A stretch of 64,000 nt of DNA from Cytobacillus oceanisediminis (lineage in GTDB: Bacteria > Bacillota > Bacilli > Bacillales > Cytobacillaceae): assembly GCF_007830235.1 (NCBI RefSeq), contig NZ_VLKI01000020.1:1-64000 (forward strand), written 5' to 3'. Of this stretch, positions 56,363 to 63,959 are shown in pieces. Under the pieces are notes generated by a model. That model was not told the DNA's origin. It searched no databases and worked only from the letters and a program-made list of their open reading frames with translations. A program made the translations under genes and the position numbers. Every line of letters begins with the position of its first letter. Within the stretch, counting starts at the first letter, position 1.

Positions 56363-56998
56363 ATGAAACGCAAACCCGTTGTGATTGGGGTAGCCGGCGG
56401 TTCCGGCTCCGGAAAAACGAGTGTAACAAAATCGATTTACGATCGATTTAAAGGGCATTCTATCTTGATGATCGAACAGGATTATTATTATAAAGACCAG
56501 ACGCATCTGCCATTTGAAGAAAGGCTGAAGACTAATTATGATCATCCGCTTGCATTTGATAATGATTTGCTGATAGAACATGTAGAAAGCCTGCTGCGGT
56601 ATGAACCGATAAACAAGCCAGTATATGATTATGCGATGCATACAAGATCCGAAGAAGTGATTAATGTCGAGCCAAAGGATGTCATTATCCTTGAAGGGAT
56701 CCTTGTCCTGGAGGATGAAAGGCTCCGTAACTTGATGGATATTAAATTATATGTCGATACGGACGCTGATCTTCGGATTATCCGCCGCCTTTTTAGAGAT
56801 ATTAAGGAGCGCGGCCGTACGATGGACTCAGTCATTGAACAATATGTAAATGTCGTCCGTCCGATGCATAATCAATTTATTGAACCAACGAAAAGGTATG
56901 CGGATATCATTATTCCTGAAGGCGGACATAATTATGTCGCGATCGATTTAATGGTCACAAAAATTCAAACAATTCTTGAACAAAAGTCATTTTTATGA
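56363..56998 (+). CDS. udk: Uridine kinase
   Basis: The 211-residue protein phosphorylates uridine and cytidine to UMP and CMP in pyrimidine salvage. The P-loop is [13 protein letters not shown] (residues 8-20). The substrate loop contains [10 protein letters not shown] and DHPLAFD, followed by [11 protein letters not shown] and the lid [13 protein letters not shown]. It starts four bases after yrrO, with GAAGGAGC as ribosome site inside the yrrO end. It closes the trmR-yrrN-yrrO-udk cluster. A mobile element separates it from greA. Confidence 0.96.
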   Translation: MKRKPVVIGVAGGSGSGKTSVTKSIYDRFKGHSILMIEQDYYYKDQTHLPFEERLKTNYDHPLAFDNDLLIEHVESLLRYEPINKPVYDYAMHTRSEEVINVEPKDVIILEGILVLEDERLRNLMDIKLYVDTDADLRIIRRLFRDIKERGRTMDSVIEQYVNVVRPMHNQFIEPTKRYADIIIPEGGHNYVAIDLMVTKIQTILEQKSFL

Positions 56999-57048
56999 AA
57001 CAATAGCATAGAAAATGTTCAATAGGATTTAATATTTTGTAAAACCTA

Positions 57049-57231
57049 GGCTATGTTAAAGTTTTTTGCTGATTTTGGCACTCTGTTGTTTGAAGCGGAA
57101 GGGGCGAGATTCCAGCGGGAAAAGCGAGTCAAAGGGAGACCCCGCAGGCGCGAATGCGCCGAGGAGGCACCCGGACCGCCCGCAGTTCCTGAGTCCCTGG
57201 AGCGGAAATCAACAGACAAGCTTAACAAACC
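57049..57231 (+). mobile_element. MITE-like element, copy 4 (shorter subtype)
   Basis: It begins GGCTATGTTAAAG and ends GCTTAACAAACC. It has the common core GTCAAAGGGAGACCCCGCAGG and the right GGAGCGGAAATCAACAG, but lacks the 60-bp CATCCGCATTTCC arm of copies 1, 3 and 5. No clear 8-bp duplication remains. A continuous + frame across it is not considered a gene. Confidence 0.7.
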
Positions 57232-57366
57232 AAAAATAGATTACATGCGCGCCCTTTAACCGAGGACGCGCTCCTATTCATTTTCCTAAAAATTTGATAT
57301 AAAGAAGTACATACATTATAGAAACACAAACCGTAAAGGAATGTGTAATTCGAAGGAGTGAAGGTT

Positions 57367-57843
57367 TTGGCTACAGAAAAAGTTTTCCCTATGACACAAG
57401 CAGGTAAAGAAAAGCTTGAGCAGGAACTTGAGTATTTAAAATCGGTTAAACGTAAAGAAGTGGTTGAACGTATAAAAATCGCTAGAAGCTTTGGCGATCT
57501 ATCCGAAAACTCTGAGTATGATTCTGCTAAAGAAGAGCAGGCTTTTGTAGAAGGCCGTATTACAACACTTGAAAATATGATTCGCAATGCGAAAATCATC
57601 CAAGAGGAAGAAATGGCTGGAGATACTGTTGCACTTGGCCGTTCTGTTACTTTTGTTGAACTTCCAGATGGAGACGAAGAAACGTATACCATCGTAGGAA
57701 GTGCAGAGGCAGATCCTTTCGAAGGTAAAATCTCAAATGATTCTCCGATTGCAAAAAGCCTGATTGGCCGTACGGTTGGGGACGAAGTAACTGTCCAGAC
57801 ACCTGGGGGAGAAATGAACGTACGTATTGTCTCCATTAAATAA
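57367..57843 (+). CDS. greA: Transcription elongation factor GreA
   Basis: The protein has 158 residues from TTG 57367, nine bases after AAGGAG. A GTG at 57358 touches it. GreA stimulates transcript cleavage in backtracked RNA polymerase. The N-terminal coiled-coil hairpin (to residue 75) carries the acidic tip [17 protein letters not shown] (D and E catalytic residues). The C-terminal FKBP-like domain has [18 protein letters not shown]. It closely matches B. subtilis GreA. A terminator hairpin follows, whose 3' arm holds the ribosome site of pbpI. Confidence 0.97.
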   Translation: MATEKVFPMTQAGKEKLEQELEYLKSVKRKEVVERIKIARSFGDLSENSEYDSAKEEQAFVEGRITTLENMIRNAKIIQEEEMAGDTVALGRSVTFVELPDGDEETYTIVGSAEADPFEGKISNDSPIAKSLIGRTVGDEVTVQTPGGEMNVRIVSIK

Positions 57844-57872
57844 TATTTTTAAATTCGAATTGTTTGAAATCA

Positions 57873-57908
57873 GAAAACCTCGTCAAGACTTTTGACGAGG
57901 TGTTTTTT
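57873..57908 (+). terminator. Intrinsic terminator after greA, overlapping the pbpI ribosome site
   Basis: ACCTCGTCAA pairs with TTGACGAGGT and is followed by GTTTTTT. GAGGTG in the 3' arm is seven bases before the pbpI ATG at 57909. Confidence 0.85.
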
Positions 57909-59702
57909 ATGTGGAGAAAAAGAGCAGTTGGCTGGCTTATTATAAGTTTTACGGTCTTATGTTTGCTTGGGGGAAGGCTGATTCAGCTTCAGCTCGTTTC
58001 AACTGAACATTTTACAGACAGGGAAATAAACCTGCTCGAATCAAGTGTTCGCCAGAGATCCCAGGAAATGGTCATAGATACTGGCAGGGGAAACTTTTTG
58101 GATCGAAACGGCAGGCCTCTAACTCATGAGAATATTCCTGTCCTTATTTTATTTCCGTTTCTGGCAAAAATGGATTGGGATATAGAAGGGGTTTCGGAAA
58201 TTACAGGTGCATCGGAATATTCTCTCCGATATTCGGTTGAAAACGCCAAGGAGCCTTTTGCCTTTGGCAAGCCTGAACCGCTCCAGCTGACTGAGGAACA
58301 AATGGAGAAAATAAATGCTCTGAAGATTCCAGGAGTTTTTGCTGTTGAGAAGAAGTACAACCTTTTAGAGAGTCCCGCTGCACAGTTAATCGGAATTACC
58401 GGAGAAAATCAAAATCTCGTAAAGGAAAGATACCCTGATAAAGAGCTATCCATTAACACAATGGTCGGCATAACCGGAATGGAGAAGAGCTTCGATGAAT
58501 TTTTGCTTCCCGAAGGTGCTTCTAAGCTTGTCTATCATGTGGATGCAACTGGAGGCCCCTTATTTGGCATTAATGTGAAATATGTAGAGCCTGCCAATCC
58601 TTTCTATCCTGTCAATATAAAGACAACCCTGGATTATGATCTGCAAATGATGGCTGAAAATTTGGCTGATCAGCATGCCATCAAAAAAGGAGGAATTGTT
58701 CTCCTGGATATTGAGACGAATACGGTATTGGCTATGGTATCGCGTCCATCCGTTAATAATGATAATCCTTTTGATAAAGAAAGCGGCGGAGCTGTTAATC
58801 AGATGATAAAACAGCAAATTATGGGGTCTGTATTCAAGACTGTGGTTGCCGCAGCAGCTATTGATCATGGACTGGATGATCCTGCAAGGCAATTTGATTG
58901 CAGTAAGAAAATTAATGGGCAGCCAGACCCGAAGTACCAGCATGGAATGCTAAATTTCAATGATAGCTTTGCAAGAAGCTGCAATAATACATTTGCTACT
59001 GTAGCAAAAGAATTAAAAGATATTGATTCTGAATTGCTGGAGGATTATGCAAAGAGGTTATCGCTAACGGGTCCTGTGAGCTGGCAAGGCGATATATACC
59101 ATTTCAATGACTTCATGCAGCTTCAGGACGAAGAAAAGGGACGTGTATTTTTATCAGAAGATGCCAAAAAGGACCGCAATTTTGTTTCCCTAACAGGGAT
59201 TGGCCAGCATGAAGTCAGAGCAACCCCCCTTGCTGTTGCCAATATGATGGCAACAATAGCGCGAGGCGGACAGAAGGACATGGTCCGGGTTGCTTCAGAA
59301 ATAGAATATAAAAACAGTACATCTCTTTTGGAGTTTAAGGAGCAAAAGCTGGACGGAGAGACGATTGCTCCTTATACAGCAATGAAACTTCAAAAACTTC
59401 TCAGAGAGGTAGTGATCAATGAGGATGGAACCGGCAGATGGTTCAAAGAACTTCCATATGAGGTAGCCGGCAAATCCGGTACTGCCGAGACAGGAAGAAT
59501 AGTTGGCGGCAAGCAGCTCCATAATAAATGGTTTGCGGGTTATTTTCCTTATAAAAACCCGAAATATGCTCTTGTTACAGTAAATCTTGGGGTAACAGAG
59601 GACACAGGTGGTGTAAATCCCCTATTTGCAGACTTGGTGAAAGGGATATACAACTTTAATCATAAAGGAGAAGTTCCGCCCTTTGGCTCTGCAGACTCAT
59701 AA
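57909..59702 (+). CDS. pbpI: Class B penicillin-binding protein PbpI (YrrR)
   Basis: The protein has 597 residues from ATG 57909. One membrane anchor (residues 9-26) is followed by an N-terminal pedestal domain and a transpeptidase domain with all three motifs, S307-x-x-K310 (GSVFK), S357-C-N359 and K522-S-G (AGKSGTAETG). It cross-links peptidoglycan. In B. subtilis PbpI/YrrR is made during sporulation and can substitute for SpoVD-like activity in special conditions. The ribosome site is in the 3' arm of the greA terminator, so expression from greA read-through should be low and its own promoter would lie in or before the hairpin. Confidence 0.93.
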   Translation: MWRKRAVGWLIISFTVLCLLGGRLIQLQLVSTEHFTDREINLLESSVRQRSQEMVIDTGRGNFLDRNGRPLTHENIPVLILFPFLAKMDWDIEGVSEITGASEYSLRYSVENAKEPFAFGKPEPLQLTEEQMEKINALKIPGVFAVEKKYNLLESPAAQLIGITGENQNLVKERYPDKELSINTMVGITGMEKSFDEFLLPEGASKLVYHVDATGGPLFGINVKYVEPANPFYPVNIKTTLDYDLQMMAENLADQHAIKKGGIVLLDIETNTVLAMVSRPSVNNDNPFDKESGGAVNQMIKQQIMGSVFKTVVAAAAIDHGLDDPARQFDCSKKINGQPDPKYQHGMLNFNDSFARSCNNTFATVAKELKDIDSELLEDYAKRLSLTGPVSWQGDIYHFNDFMQLQDEEKGRVFLSEDAKKDRNFVSLTGIGQHEVRATPLAVANMMATIARGGQKDMVRVASEIEYKNSTSLLEFKEQKLDGETIAPYTAMKLQKLLREVVINEDGTGRWFKELPYEVAGKSGTAETGRIVGGKQLHNKWFAGYFPYKNPKYALVTVNLGVTEDTGGVNPLFADLVKGIYNFNHKGEVPPFGSADS

Positions 59703-59948
59703 ACAAATATGATATATTGTAACTTTCCTGAAGGCTGGAGGATCTGTTTTACTGATGGAAATAAACATACACCATCATTTTTTTCATGGAAAAGGTTATT
59801 TCTTTTAAGATAGCCTTATGTCGTGTTAGAATGTTCACAGCCGCAATTTGGGTAGTAACGACTTAAAAGTGGCGTGGCTAAATAGTATTATGCCTTTCAT
59901 TAGCATTATTACGTGCAATCCTGATAAAAGTTTGGGGAGGAGAAAGTC

Positions 59949-60638
59949 TTGAAAGGGAATGAGCATTCATCAAGAGAGTCCCGATTAGGTAAACGGGAAA
60001 AAAGAAAAAAAACCAATATTATTTTAAATAGTCTAATTGCGCTTGTTATATTACTGATTATTGTTGTGTCTGCTAAAATTTTCTTTGGCGGGAACAATGA
60101 TGAAGCGCTCCAGACGGATGAACAAACAGCATCTGAGAATGAGATAAAAGAAAATGAAAATAAAACAGATGATCAAGCCGGTGATCTTGAACAGGAAAAA
60201 GAAGATGAAGAAGAAATAGAAAAGGCAAGAGAAGGCGAAGAACAGGCAGCGGAAGAGAAGGAAGAAGCTGAGAAAGCCGAAGAGGAATCAGAAGAAGATG
60301 AAAAAGTCGTCACCGAAGGCGGCAGCTCGCCTGATGTTGAAAAAACAATCGAAAATCCAGCCTGGGAACCGGTTGGCACTTCCCAATCAGGTGAACACAC
60401 AGCAGTCTATGACCAGAGTGCTGTGGACTGGCAGGAAATGCTCCAGGCAATCTCTTATGCTACTGGAGTGGACCAAGGCAATATGACGGTGTGGTTTCTT
60501 GGCAATAATGGGCCGAACAAATCAGTAGGAACCATATCAACAAAGGATCAAAGCGAAAAATATCGTGTCTATATAGACTGGGTGGACGGCCAAGGCTGGA
60601 AGCCGGTAAAGGTAGAAGTACTAAATGAAATTAATTAA
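59949..60638 (+). CDS. yrrS: YrrS, DUF1510 membrane-anchored protein
   Basis: The 229-residue protein starts at TTG 59949, seven bases after GGGGAGGAG. A basic cytoplasmic N terminus (residues 8-22) precedes one membrane helix (23-46). A very acidic Glu-rich stalk spans about 55-125, and a C-terminal DUF1510 domain has AISYATGVDQGNMTVWFLGNNG (core WFLGNNG). It lies outside the membrane. In B. subtilis yrrS is co-expressed with pbpI (yrrR) in sporulation. Here a 246-bp gap without a clear terminator separates them. Function unknown. Confidence 0.9.
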   Translation: MKGNEHSSRESRLGKREKRKKTNIILNSLIALVILLIIVVSAKIFFGGNNDEALQTDEQTASENEIKENENKTDDQAGDLEQEKEDEEEIEKAREGEEQAAEEKEEAEKAEEESEEDEKVVTEGGSSPDVEKTIENPAWEPVGTSQSGEHTAVYDQSAVDWQEMLQAISYATGVDQGNMTVWFLGNNGPNKSVGTISTKDQSEKYRVYIDWVDGQGWKPVKVEVLNEIN

Positions 60639-60647
60639 TAAAAAATA

Positions 60648-60892
60648 GACTATGTTAATGTTCATTGTTGATTTTGGCACTCTGTTGATTGGAGCGGAAG
60701 ATGCGAGCTCCTGGAAAATGCCTTCGCATTTCCTTTGTGCGGTGTTTATTCACGGATGCTTATTCAAAGTCCTGGGGGGGAAGCGAGTCAAAAAGAGACC
60801 CCTCAGGAGCGTGTGCGCCGAGGAGGCTTCCGGACCGCCCGCGCAACGCTTGAGCGCCTGTAGCGAAAAACAACAGACACGTTAACAGGGCA
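60648..60892 (+). mobile_element. MITE-like element, full copy 5, with exact 8-bp duplication
   Basis: It begins GACTATGTTAATG and ends GTTAACAGGGCA. It is flanked by AAAAAATA at 60640-60647 and 60893-60900. Internal landmarks match copies 1 and 3. It is inserted nine bases after the yrrS stop and against the A-tract of a terminator hairpin. Confidence 0.78.
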
Positions 60893-60898
60893 AAAAAA

Positions 60899-60920
60899 TA
60901 AGGACGTCTGTGCGTCCTTA
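60899..60920. terminator. Terminator hairpin, left copy, split by an insertion
   Basis: TAAGGACG pairs with CGTCCTTA. This copy keeps the upstream A-tract only. A 21-of-22 identical copy at 61291-61312 keeps the downstream T-tract. Confidence 0.7.
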
Positions 60921-61290
60921 CAGACTGTAGACAAACTCGATGAAAATCGGATTTGCCTACAGTCTTTTTAGTCCGTCTGTGAAATGGGTCTGTTGATTTC
61001 CGTTCCAGGTGCTTCGCTTTCCGCGGGCGGCCCGGGGAGCCTCCTCGTCACTCCGTTCCTGCGGGGTCTCCCCTGACCCTTGCTCCCGCAGGAGTCTTCG
61101 CACCTTCCACTCCAATCAACAGAATTTTAAAATTGAATGTGGCAGTAGAATCTAGCATATTTTAAAATAGATCTATTTAACGCTTGAGGTGATGAACATG
61201 CTTTCGAAAAACAATCCGATTCAACGAGACCAACTGGAGAAGGTTGCTTTAGACCAGCTGGTTCCACAAGACCACTTAGTCCGCAAGATG
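60921..61290 (+). mobile_element. Truncated IS1182-type element between duplicated terminator hairpins
   Basis: The left end CAGACTGTAGACAAACTCG forms an inverted pair with TTTGCCTACAGTC and resembles IS1182-family ends. Before the transposase start it contains a reverse-strand copy of the MITE-like element. Only 31 codons of transposase remain. The flanking 22-bp hairpins look like a target duplication. Confidence 0.65.
60990..61122 (-). mobile_element. MITE-like element, copy 6 (reverse, ends decayed)
   Basis: Reading the minus strand, CTGTTGATTGGAGTGGA begins the copy and GGAACGGAAATCAACAG closes it, with GGGGAGACCCCGCAGGAACG inside. The outer TGTTAA ends are not recognisable. It has the short subtype without the 60-bp arm. 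Confidence 0.65.
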
Positions 61291-61293
61291 TAA
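61198..61293 (+). pseudogene. IS1182-family transposase, N-terminal 31 codons only
   Basis: MLSKNNPIQRDQLEKVALDQ followed by LVPQDHLVRKM matches the start of IS1182 transposases, which normally exceed 400 residues. It starts at ATG 61198 after GAGGTGATG. The frame ends in TAA supplied by the right hairpin copy. It is not functional. Confidence 0.8.
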
Positions 61294-61319
61294 GGACGTC
61301 TGTACGTCCTTATTTTTTT
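61291..61319. terminator. Terminator hairpin, right copy, convergent with yrzA
   Basis: TAAGGACG pairs with CGTCCTTA and is followed by TTTTTTT. It lies just past the yrzA stop on the minus strand. Confidence 0.8.
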
Positions 61320-61516
61320 GCTTTGAAATGTACAACGGCAGAGTAATAAGTTCTGCCATTCTCGTCGAGATGCATTTGATGGGAAACATGATGGACAGAA
61401 AGAAGAATCGCCTTATTGTGTTCGATTTGGCTATTTATTTTCTTTTCAAGCTCCTTTAAAGAGGGGGCCTCATAAAATTCAACTTTATCTTCAATTAAAT
61501 CAAACTTAAAATTCAT
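61310..61516 (-). CDS. yrzA: DUF2536 family small protein, YrzA-like
   Basis: The protein has 68 residues from ATG 61516. An in-frame ATG 12 bases upstream touches the AAGGAAGG ribosome site. It is soluble, with FKFDLIEDKVEFYEAPSLKELEKKINSQIEHNKAI (core KVEFYEAPSLKEL) and an LSVHHVSHQ strand rich in His. B. subtilis yrzA lies at the corresponding place after yrrS. Function unknown. It is transcribed against its neighbours. Confidence 0.75.
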   Translation of the reverse strand: MNFKFDLIEDKVEFYEAPSLKELEKKINSQIEHNKAILLSVHHVSHQMHLDENGRTYYSAVVHFKAKK

Positions 61517-61896
61517 AGACAGAATCATCCTTCCTTAAGCAAAGTTCAAACTAACAATTTCTATCATTTATTTTAGTGCCGGCAGTCTGTTCTGGCAAAT
61601 TTCTGCAGTATTTAATCATTCTGGCGGTGAATACACATAAGCTATTGCACTTTAAGAGATGCTGATAGAGACAATAGAATTGCGATATATGGAAAACTTC
61701 CTCGAAGTGGTGGTAGAATAGTTTTTGCAGATGCAAATAGCAATCTCCTGAAGTTTACATACAGCGTGGGTTCATGTTTCCCTGCACAAGTTTAGCATCT
61801 GCAGGAGCCATAAGGACTAGTTTGAAAAGCATGGCTGCTTGTGCCATTCACCTGGTAATATAAAGCGCCAAAGAAAAATATGAAAGAGGTTTTAAG
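61517..61896 (+). other. Intergenic region between yrzA and mtnN
   Basis: The 380-bp divergent region has no ORF. GCAGATGC (61727-61734) can pair with GCATCTGC (61795-61802), and CTCCTG (61745-61750) with CAGGAG (61802-61807). The two helices would cross as a pseudoknot. No SAM riboswitch consensus is seen. Confidence 0.5.
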
Positions 61897-62601
61897 ATGA
61901 AAATAGCGATTATCGGAGCGATGGAAGAGGAAGTTACTTTACTCAGAGATAAAATAGAAGGCAATGGGCAGGAAACCATCGCCGGTTGCGAGTATACAAC
62001 AGGAAAGATGAATGGAGCGGAAGTTGTCCTGCTGCGTTCCGGAATTGGGAAAGTGAATGCAGCCATGTCAACCGCTATCCTTTTGGAGCGGTTTAAGCCG
62101 GATTATGTTATTAATACTGGGTCGGCTGGCGGTTTTAATCCTGATTTAAATGTGGGGGATGTCGTTATTTCCACAGAGGTAAGGCATCATGATGTAGACG
62201 TTACTGCTTTTGGCTATGAATATGGACAGGTTCCGCAATTGCCGGCTGCATTTGCAGCGGATAGCAGCCTCGTGCAAATTGCAGAGGCATGTGCGAAAGA
62301 AATCCAGGATACCCAGGTTGTCAGAGGATTGATTGCGACTGGTGACTCCTTTATGAACGATCCGGCAAGAGTGGACTATATCCGTGATAAATTCACAGGT
62401 CTGCAGGCAGTAGAAATGGAAGCAGCTGCTATCGCCCAGGTCTCTTATCAATTTAAAACCCCTTTTGTGGTGATACGCTCTCTCTCCGATATTGCAGGAA
62501 AAGAGTCCGATATTTCTTTTGATCAATTTTTGGAAAAGGCAGCTCTTCATTCGGCCAACTTGGTTATGAAGATTGTTGAGGCCATTAGACAAAATAAATA
62601 G
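61897..62601 (+). CDS. mtnN: 5'-methylthioadenosine/S-adenosylhomocysteine nucleosidase
   Basis: The 234-residue protein starts at ATG 61897 after AAAGAGG. It hydrolyses MTA and SAH to adenine plus methylthioribose or S-ribosylhomocysteine in methionine salvage and methyl recycling. The catalytic Glu 12 lies in IIGAMEEEV, the substrate Glu in [12 protein letters not shown] and the general-acid Asp in [11 protein letters not shown]. Full length. In B. subtilis it is linked to yrrT and mccAB, which are absent here, and yrhC follows directly. A hairpin follows at 62636. Confidence 0.96.
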   Translation: MKIAIIGAMEEEVTLLRDKIEGNGQETIAGCEYTTGKMNGAEVVLLRSGIGKVNAAMSTAILLERFKPDYVINTGSAGGFNPDLNVGDVVISTEVRHHDVDVTAFGYEYGQVPQLPAAFAADSSLVQIAEACAKEIQDTQVVRGLIATGDSFMNDPARVDYIRDKFTGLQAVEMEAAAIAQVSYQFKTPFVVIRSLSDIAGKESDISFDQFLEKAALHSANLVMKIVEAIRQNK

Positions 62602-62635
62602 GAAAGCTATAAGAATATAGCAAACACAGGTTATG

Positions 62636-62664
62636 AGGCGGTTTTCATTGAGGACCGCCTTTCT
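62636..62664 (+). terminator. Likely terminator after mtnN
   Basis: AGGCGGT pairs with ACCGCCT and is followed by TTCTCTT, a weak T-run. Confidence 0.6.
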
Positions 62665-62779
62665 CTTATTGGATGATCTTCTTGTGCTTACAATATTTAC
62701 ATCACCTGTACTACTGCTTTCTATGTTAAAGTAGGATTATAGTCTTTTAAAAAGACCTATAAAATAGAAGGTGATAAAA

Positions 62780-63040
62780 ATGAAAAATGAAGCAAAGCGC
62801 TTATTTGAGAAAATGGTGGACTTCAAGCGGTTTGCTATTGCTCTGCTTGCTGTCGGCTCATTTTTTTACCTGGGTTTAATTATTCCGGACACTGCAAATA
62901 CAATGCTGGAATTATATATAATGGCTGGATCTTCTACCGTTTTTTTGATTGGTTCCATTTATTTCTTTGCGCTCTCCAAGCATTGCCGTGCAAAGCTAAA
63001 CGAAATGGATGATGGCCAGGAATTCCTGATGAAAAAATAA
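62780..63040 (+). CDS. yrhC: YrhC-like small membrane protein
   Basis: The protein has 86 residues from ATG 62780, after GAAGGTGAT. A GTG at 62771 overlaps that site. It begins MKNEAKRLFEKMVDFKRFAI and has two membrane helices (about 18-36 and 45-66). B. subtilis yrhC lies after the mtnN-mccA-mccB operon and has the same layout. Function unknown. Confidence 0.78.
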   Translation: MKNEAKRLFEKMVDFKRFAIALLAVGSFFYLGLIIPDTANTMLELYIMAGSSTVFLIGSIYFFALSKHCRAKLNEMDDGQEFLMKK

Positions 63041-63047
63041 TAGAATG

Positions 63048-63076
63048 CAAACGCCCTGATTCAGGGTGTTTTTTTA
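63048..63076 (+). terminator. Intrinsic terminator after yrhC
   Basis: ACGCCCTG pairs with CAGGGTGT across ATT and is followed by TTTTTT. Confidence 0.85.
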
Positions 63077-63122
63077 TGGGCTCATACTTTCAAAAAAAAT
63101 TTGAAAAATAGCCAAAAAAAGG

Positions 63123-63151
63123 TTTACAAACTATATGAGTGTGGATATAAT
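63123..63151 (+). promoter_or_regulatory. Sigma-A promoter of the micro-ORF cluster
   Basis: TTTACA (63123-63128), a 17-bp spacer and perfect TATAAT (63146-63151) predict a start near 63158, shortly before an AAGGAGG ribosome site. Confidence 0.82.
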
Positions 63152-63193
63152 TACCAGTGTAAGTGAAAAATTCAAACAAGGAGGTCGGATGAA

Positions 63194-63274
63194 ATGATGG
63201 TTAAAGGAATTGCAGTAAAAGCAGAATTAAATAATTATTCTACGAATTCGACCTACATGGAATGGATCTCTTAA
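63194..63274 (+). CDS. Micro-ORF 1, 26-residue peptide
   Basis: ATG 63194 follows AAGGAGG (63178-63184) at acceptable distance. The product begins MMVKGIAVKAELNNYS and ends STYMEWIS. A three-codon frame ATG-AAA-TGA at 63189 lies in front and ends at 63197, overlapping its first codons. Two nearly identical terminators follow. There is no known homologue, but promoter, ribosome site and terminator spacing support a real gene. Confidence 0.6.
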   Translation: MMVKGIAVKAELNNYSTNSTYMEWIS

Positions 63275-63296
63275 ATTTTTGACATTACATATCCAT

Positions 63297-63329
63297 GCCG
63301 CAGGGAGAATCGTGCTCTGCGGCTTTTTT
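63297..63329 (+). terminator. First of two tandem similar terminators
   Basis: GCCGCAG pairs with CTGCGGC and is followed by TTTTTT. It is followed by ATGCCTT. Confidence 0.85.
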
Positions 63330-63345
63330 ATGCCTTCATGACCAA

Positions 63346-63378
63346 GCTGCAGAGAGTGTGTCTCTTTGCGGCTTTTTT
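63346..63378 (+). terminator. Second of two tandem similar terminators
   Basis: GCTGCAGAGAG pairs with CTCTTTGCGGC and is followed by TTTTTT then GTGCCTT. It is a diverged duplicate of the hairpin 49 bp upstream. Confidence 0.82.
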
Positions 63379-63419
63379 GTGCCTTTAGGCGGGATATGAA
63401 AGAGGAGGTGGAAAATCTA

Positions 63420-63560
63420 ATGACCTTAAATATATTATTTTTGACTGTAACCATTAAAAAACGTCAATTATCCGCAGAAGACATTATGCGTGAACAAATG
63501 ATCAAAAAAATACAGGACCAAAACCGTGACCGTCAGTTTTCAATGTATCGCCCGTTTTAA
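63420..63560 (+). CDS. yrzI: YrzI family small protein
   Basis: The protein has 46 residues from ATG 63420, nine bases after AGAGGAGGTGG. The frame from 63366 runs through a terminator and is rejected. It begins MTLNILFLTVTIKKRQLSAE, with a short hydrophobic stretch and then basic and polar residues to DRQFSMYRPF. This is the YrzI family of Bacillus small proteins. In B. subtilis yrzI also lies near yrhC. Membrane association is likely. Function is not established. Confidence 0.82.
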   Translation: MTLNILFLTVTIKKRQLSAEDIMREQMIKKIQDQNRDRQFSMYRPF

Positions 63561-63600
63561 TAATAGTGATTTTAAAAAAACTTGAAAGGTGGTTAGGAAA

Positions 63601-63660
63601 ATGATTTTTCTTATTCAAGGACGCCAGGCAATTTTCTGGGTGGAGAAAGACTCCACCTAA
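63601..63660 (+). CDS. Micro-ORF 3, 19-residue peptide
   Basis: ATG 63601 is eight bases after AAAGGTGG (63585-63592). The peptide is MIFLIQGRQAIFWVEKDST. Its last codons form a perfect 7-bp hairpin, GGTGGAG-AAAGA-CTCCACC. It lies 40 bp after yrzI and 27 bp before the next micro-ORF, so it could be co-translated. Homologues are unknown to me. Confidence 0.45.
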   Translation: MIFLIQGRQAIFWVEKDST

Positions 63661-63687
63661 CCATACTGTGTTAGGAGGCAATTAGGT

Positions 63688-63741
63688 ATGTCACTGCATA
63701 TTTTGATTTTAACTCTTGGATTCCGGAAAAAAAGGAAATAA
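63688..63741 (+). CDS. Micro-ORF 4, 17-residue YrzI-like peptide
   Basis: ATG 63688 is nine bases after TAGGAGG (63672-63678). The peptide MSLHILILTLGFRKKRK resembles the first 16 residues of the YrzI-like protein (ILxLTxxxxKKR), so it may be a truncated duplicate. Confidence 0.5.
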   Translation: MSLHILILTLGFRKKRK

Positions 63742-63848
63742 CCTTTCCCATAGCTGGGATTAACAGAATGTTCACATTCACCTGCTATTTAGGTGGAAAA
63801 ACCATGGTACATTAAAGGAAACCAGGAATTTCTAAAGGGGTGTGGGAG

Positions 63849-63929
63849 ATGTTCTCGATTGTTATGGGGTTAGTTATTTGCGGAGCAATTGGCTGCATCA
63901 TTGCCGCTGAGGTAAGCGTAACAGAGTAG
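63849..63929 (+). CDS. Micro-ORF 5, 26-residue hydrophobic peptide
   Basis: ATG 63849 is eight bases after AAAGGGG (63834-63840). The product begins MFSIVMGLVICGAIGCIIAA and ends EVSVTE. It is a single membrane helix with two Cys and a short acidic tail. A strong bidirectional terminator follows. It resembles small regulatory or toxin-like membrane peptides only in general form. Confidence 0.55.
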   Translation: MFSIVMGLVICGAIGCIIAAEVSVTE

Positions 63930-63959
63930 CAAGATAAAAAAGATTCGGGCAATAGCATG

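Noticed and set aside
57053-57259. 68-codon + frame in MITE-like copy 4
   Set aside because: It is caused by the GC-rich element interior. There is no ribosome site, and it is not conserved in other copies.
60652-60885. 77-codon + frame in MITE-like copy 5
   Set aside because: It resembles the frame in copy 1 only because the DNA is homologous. Length and ends differ and no ribosome site is present.
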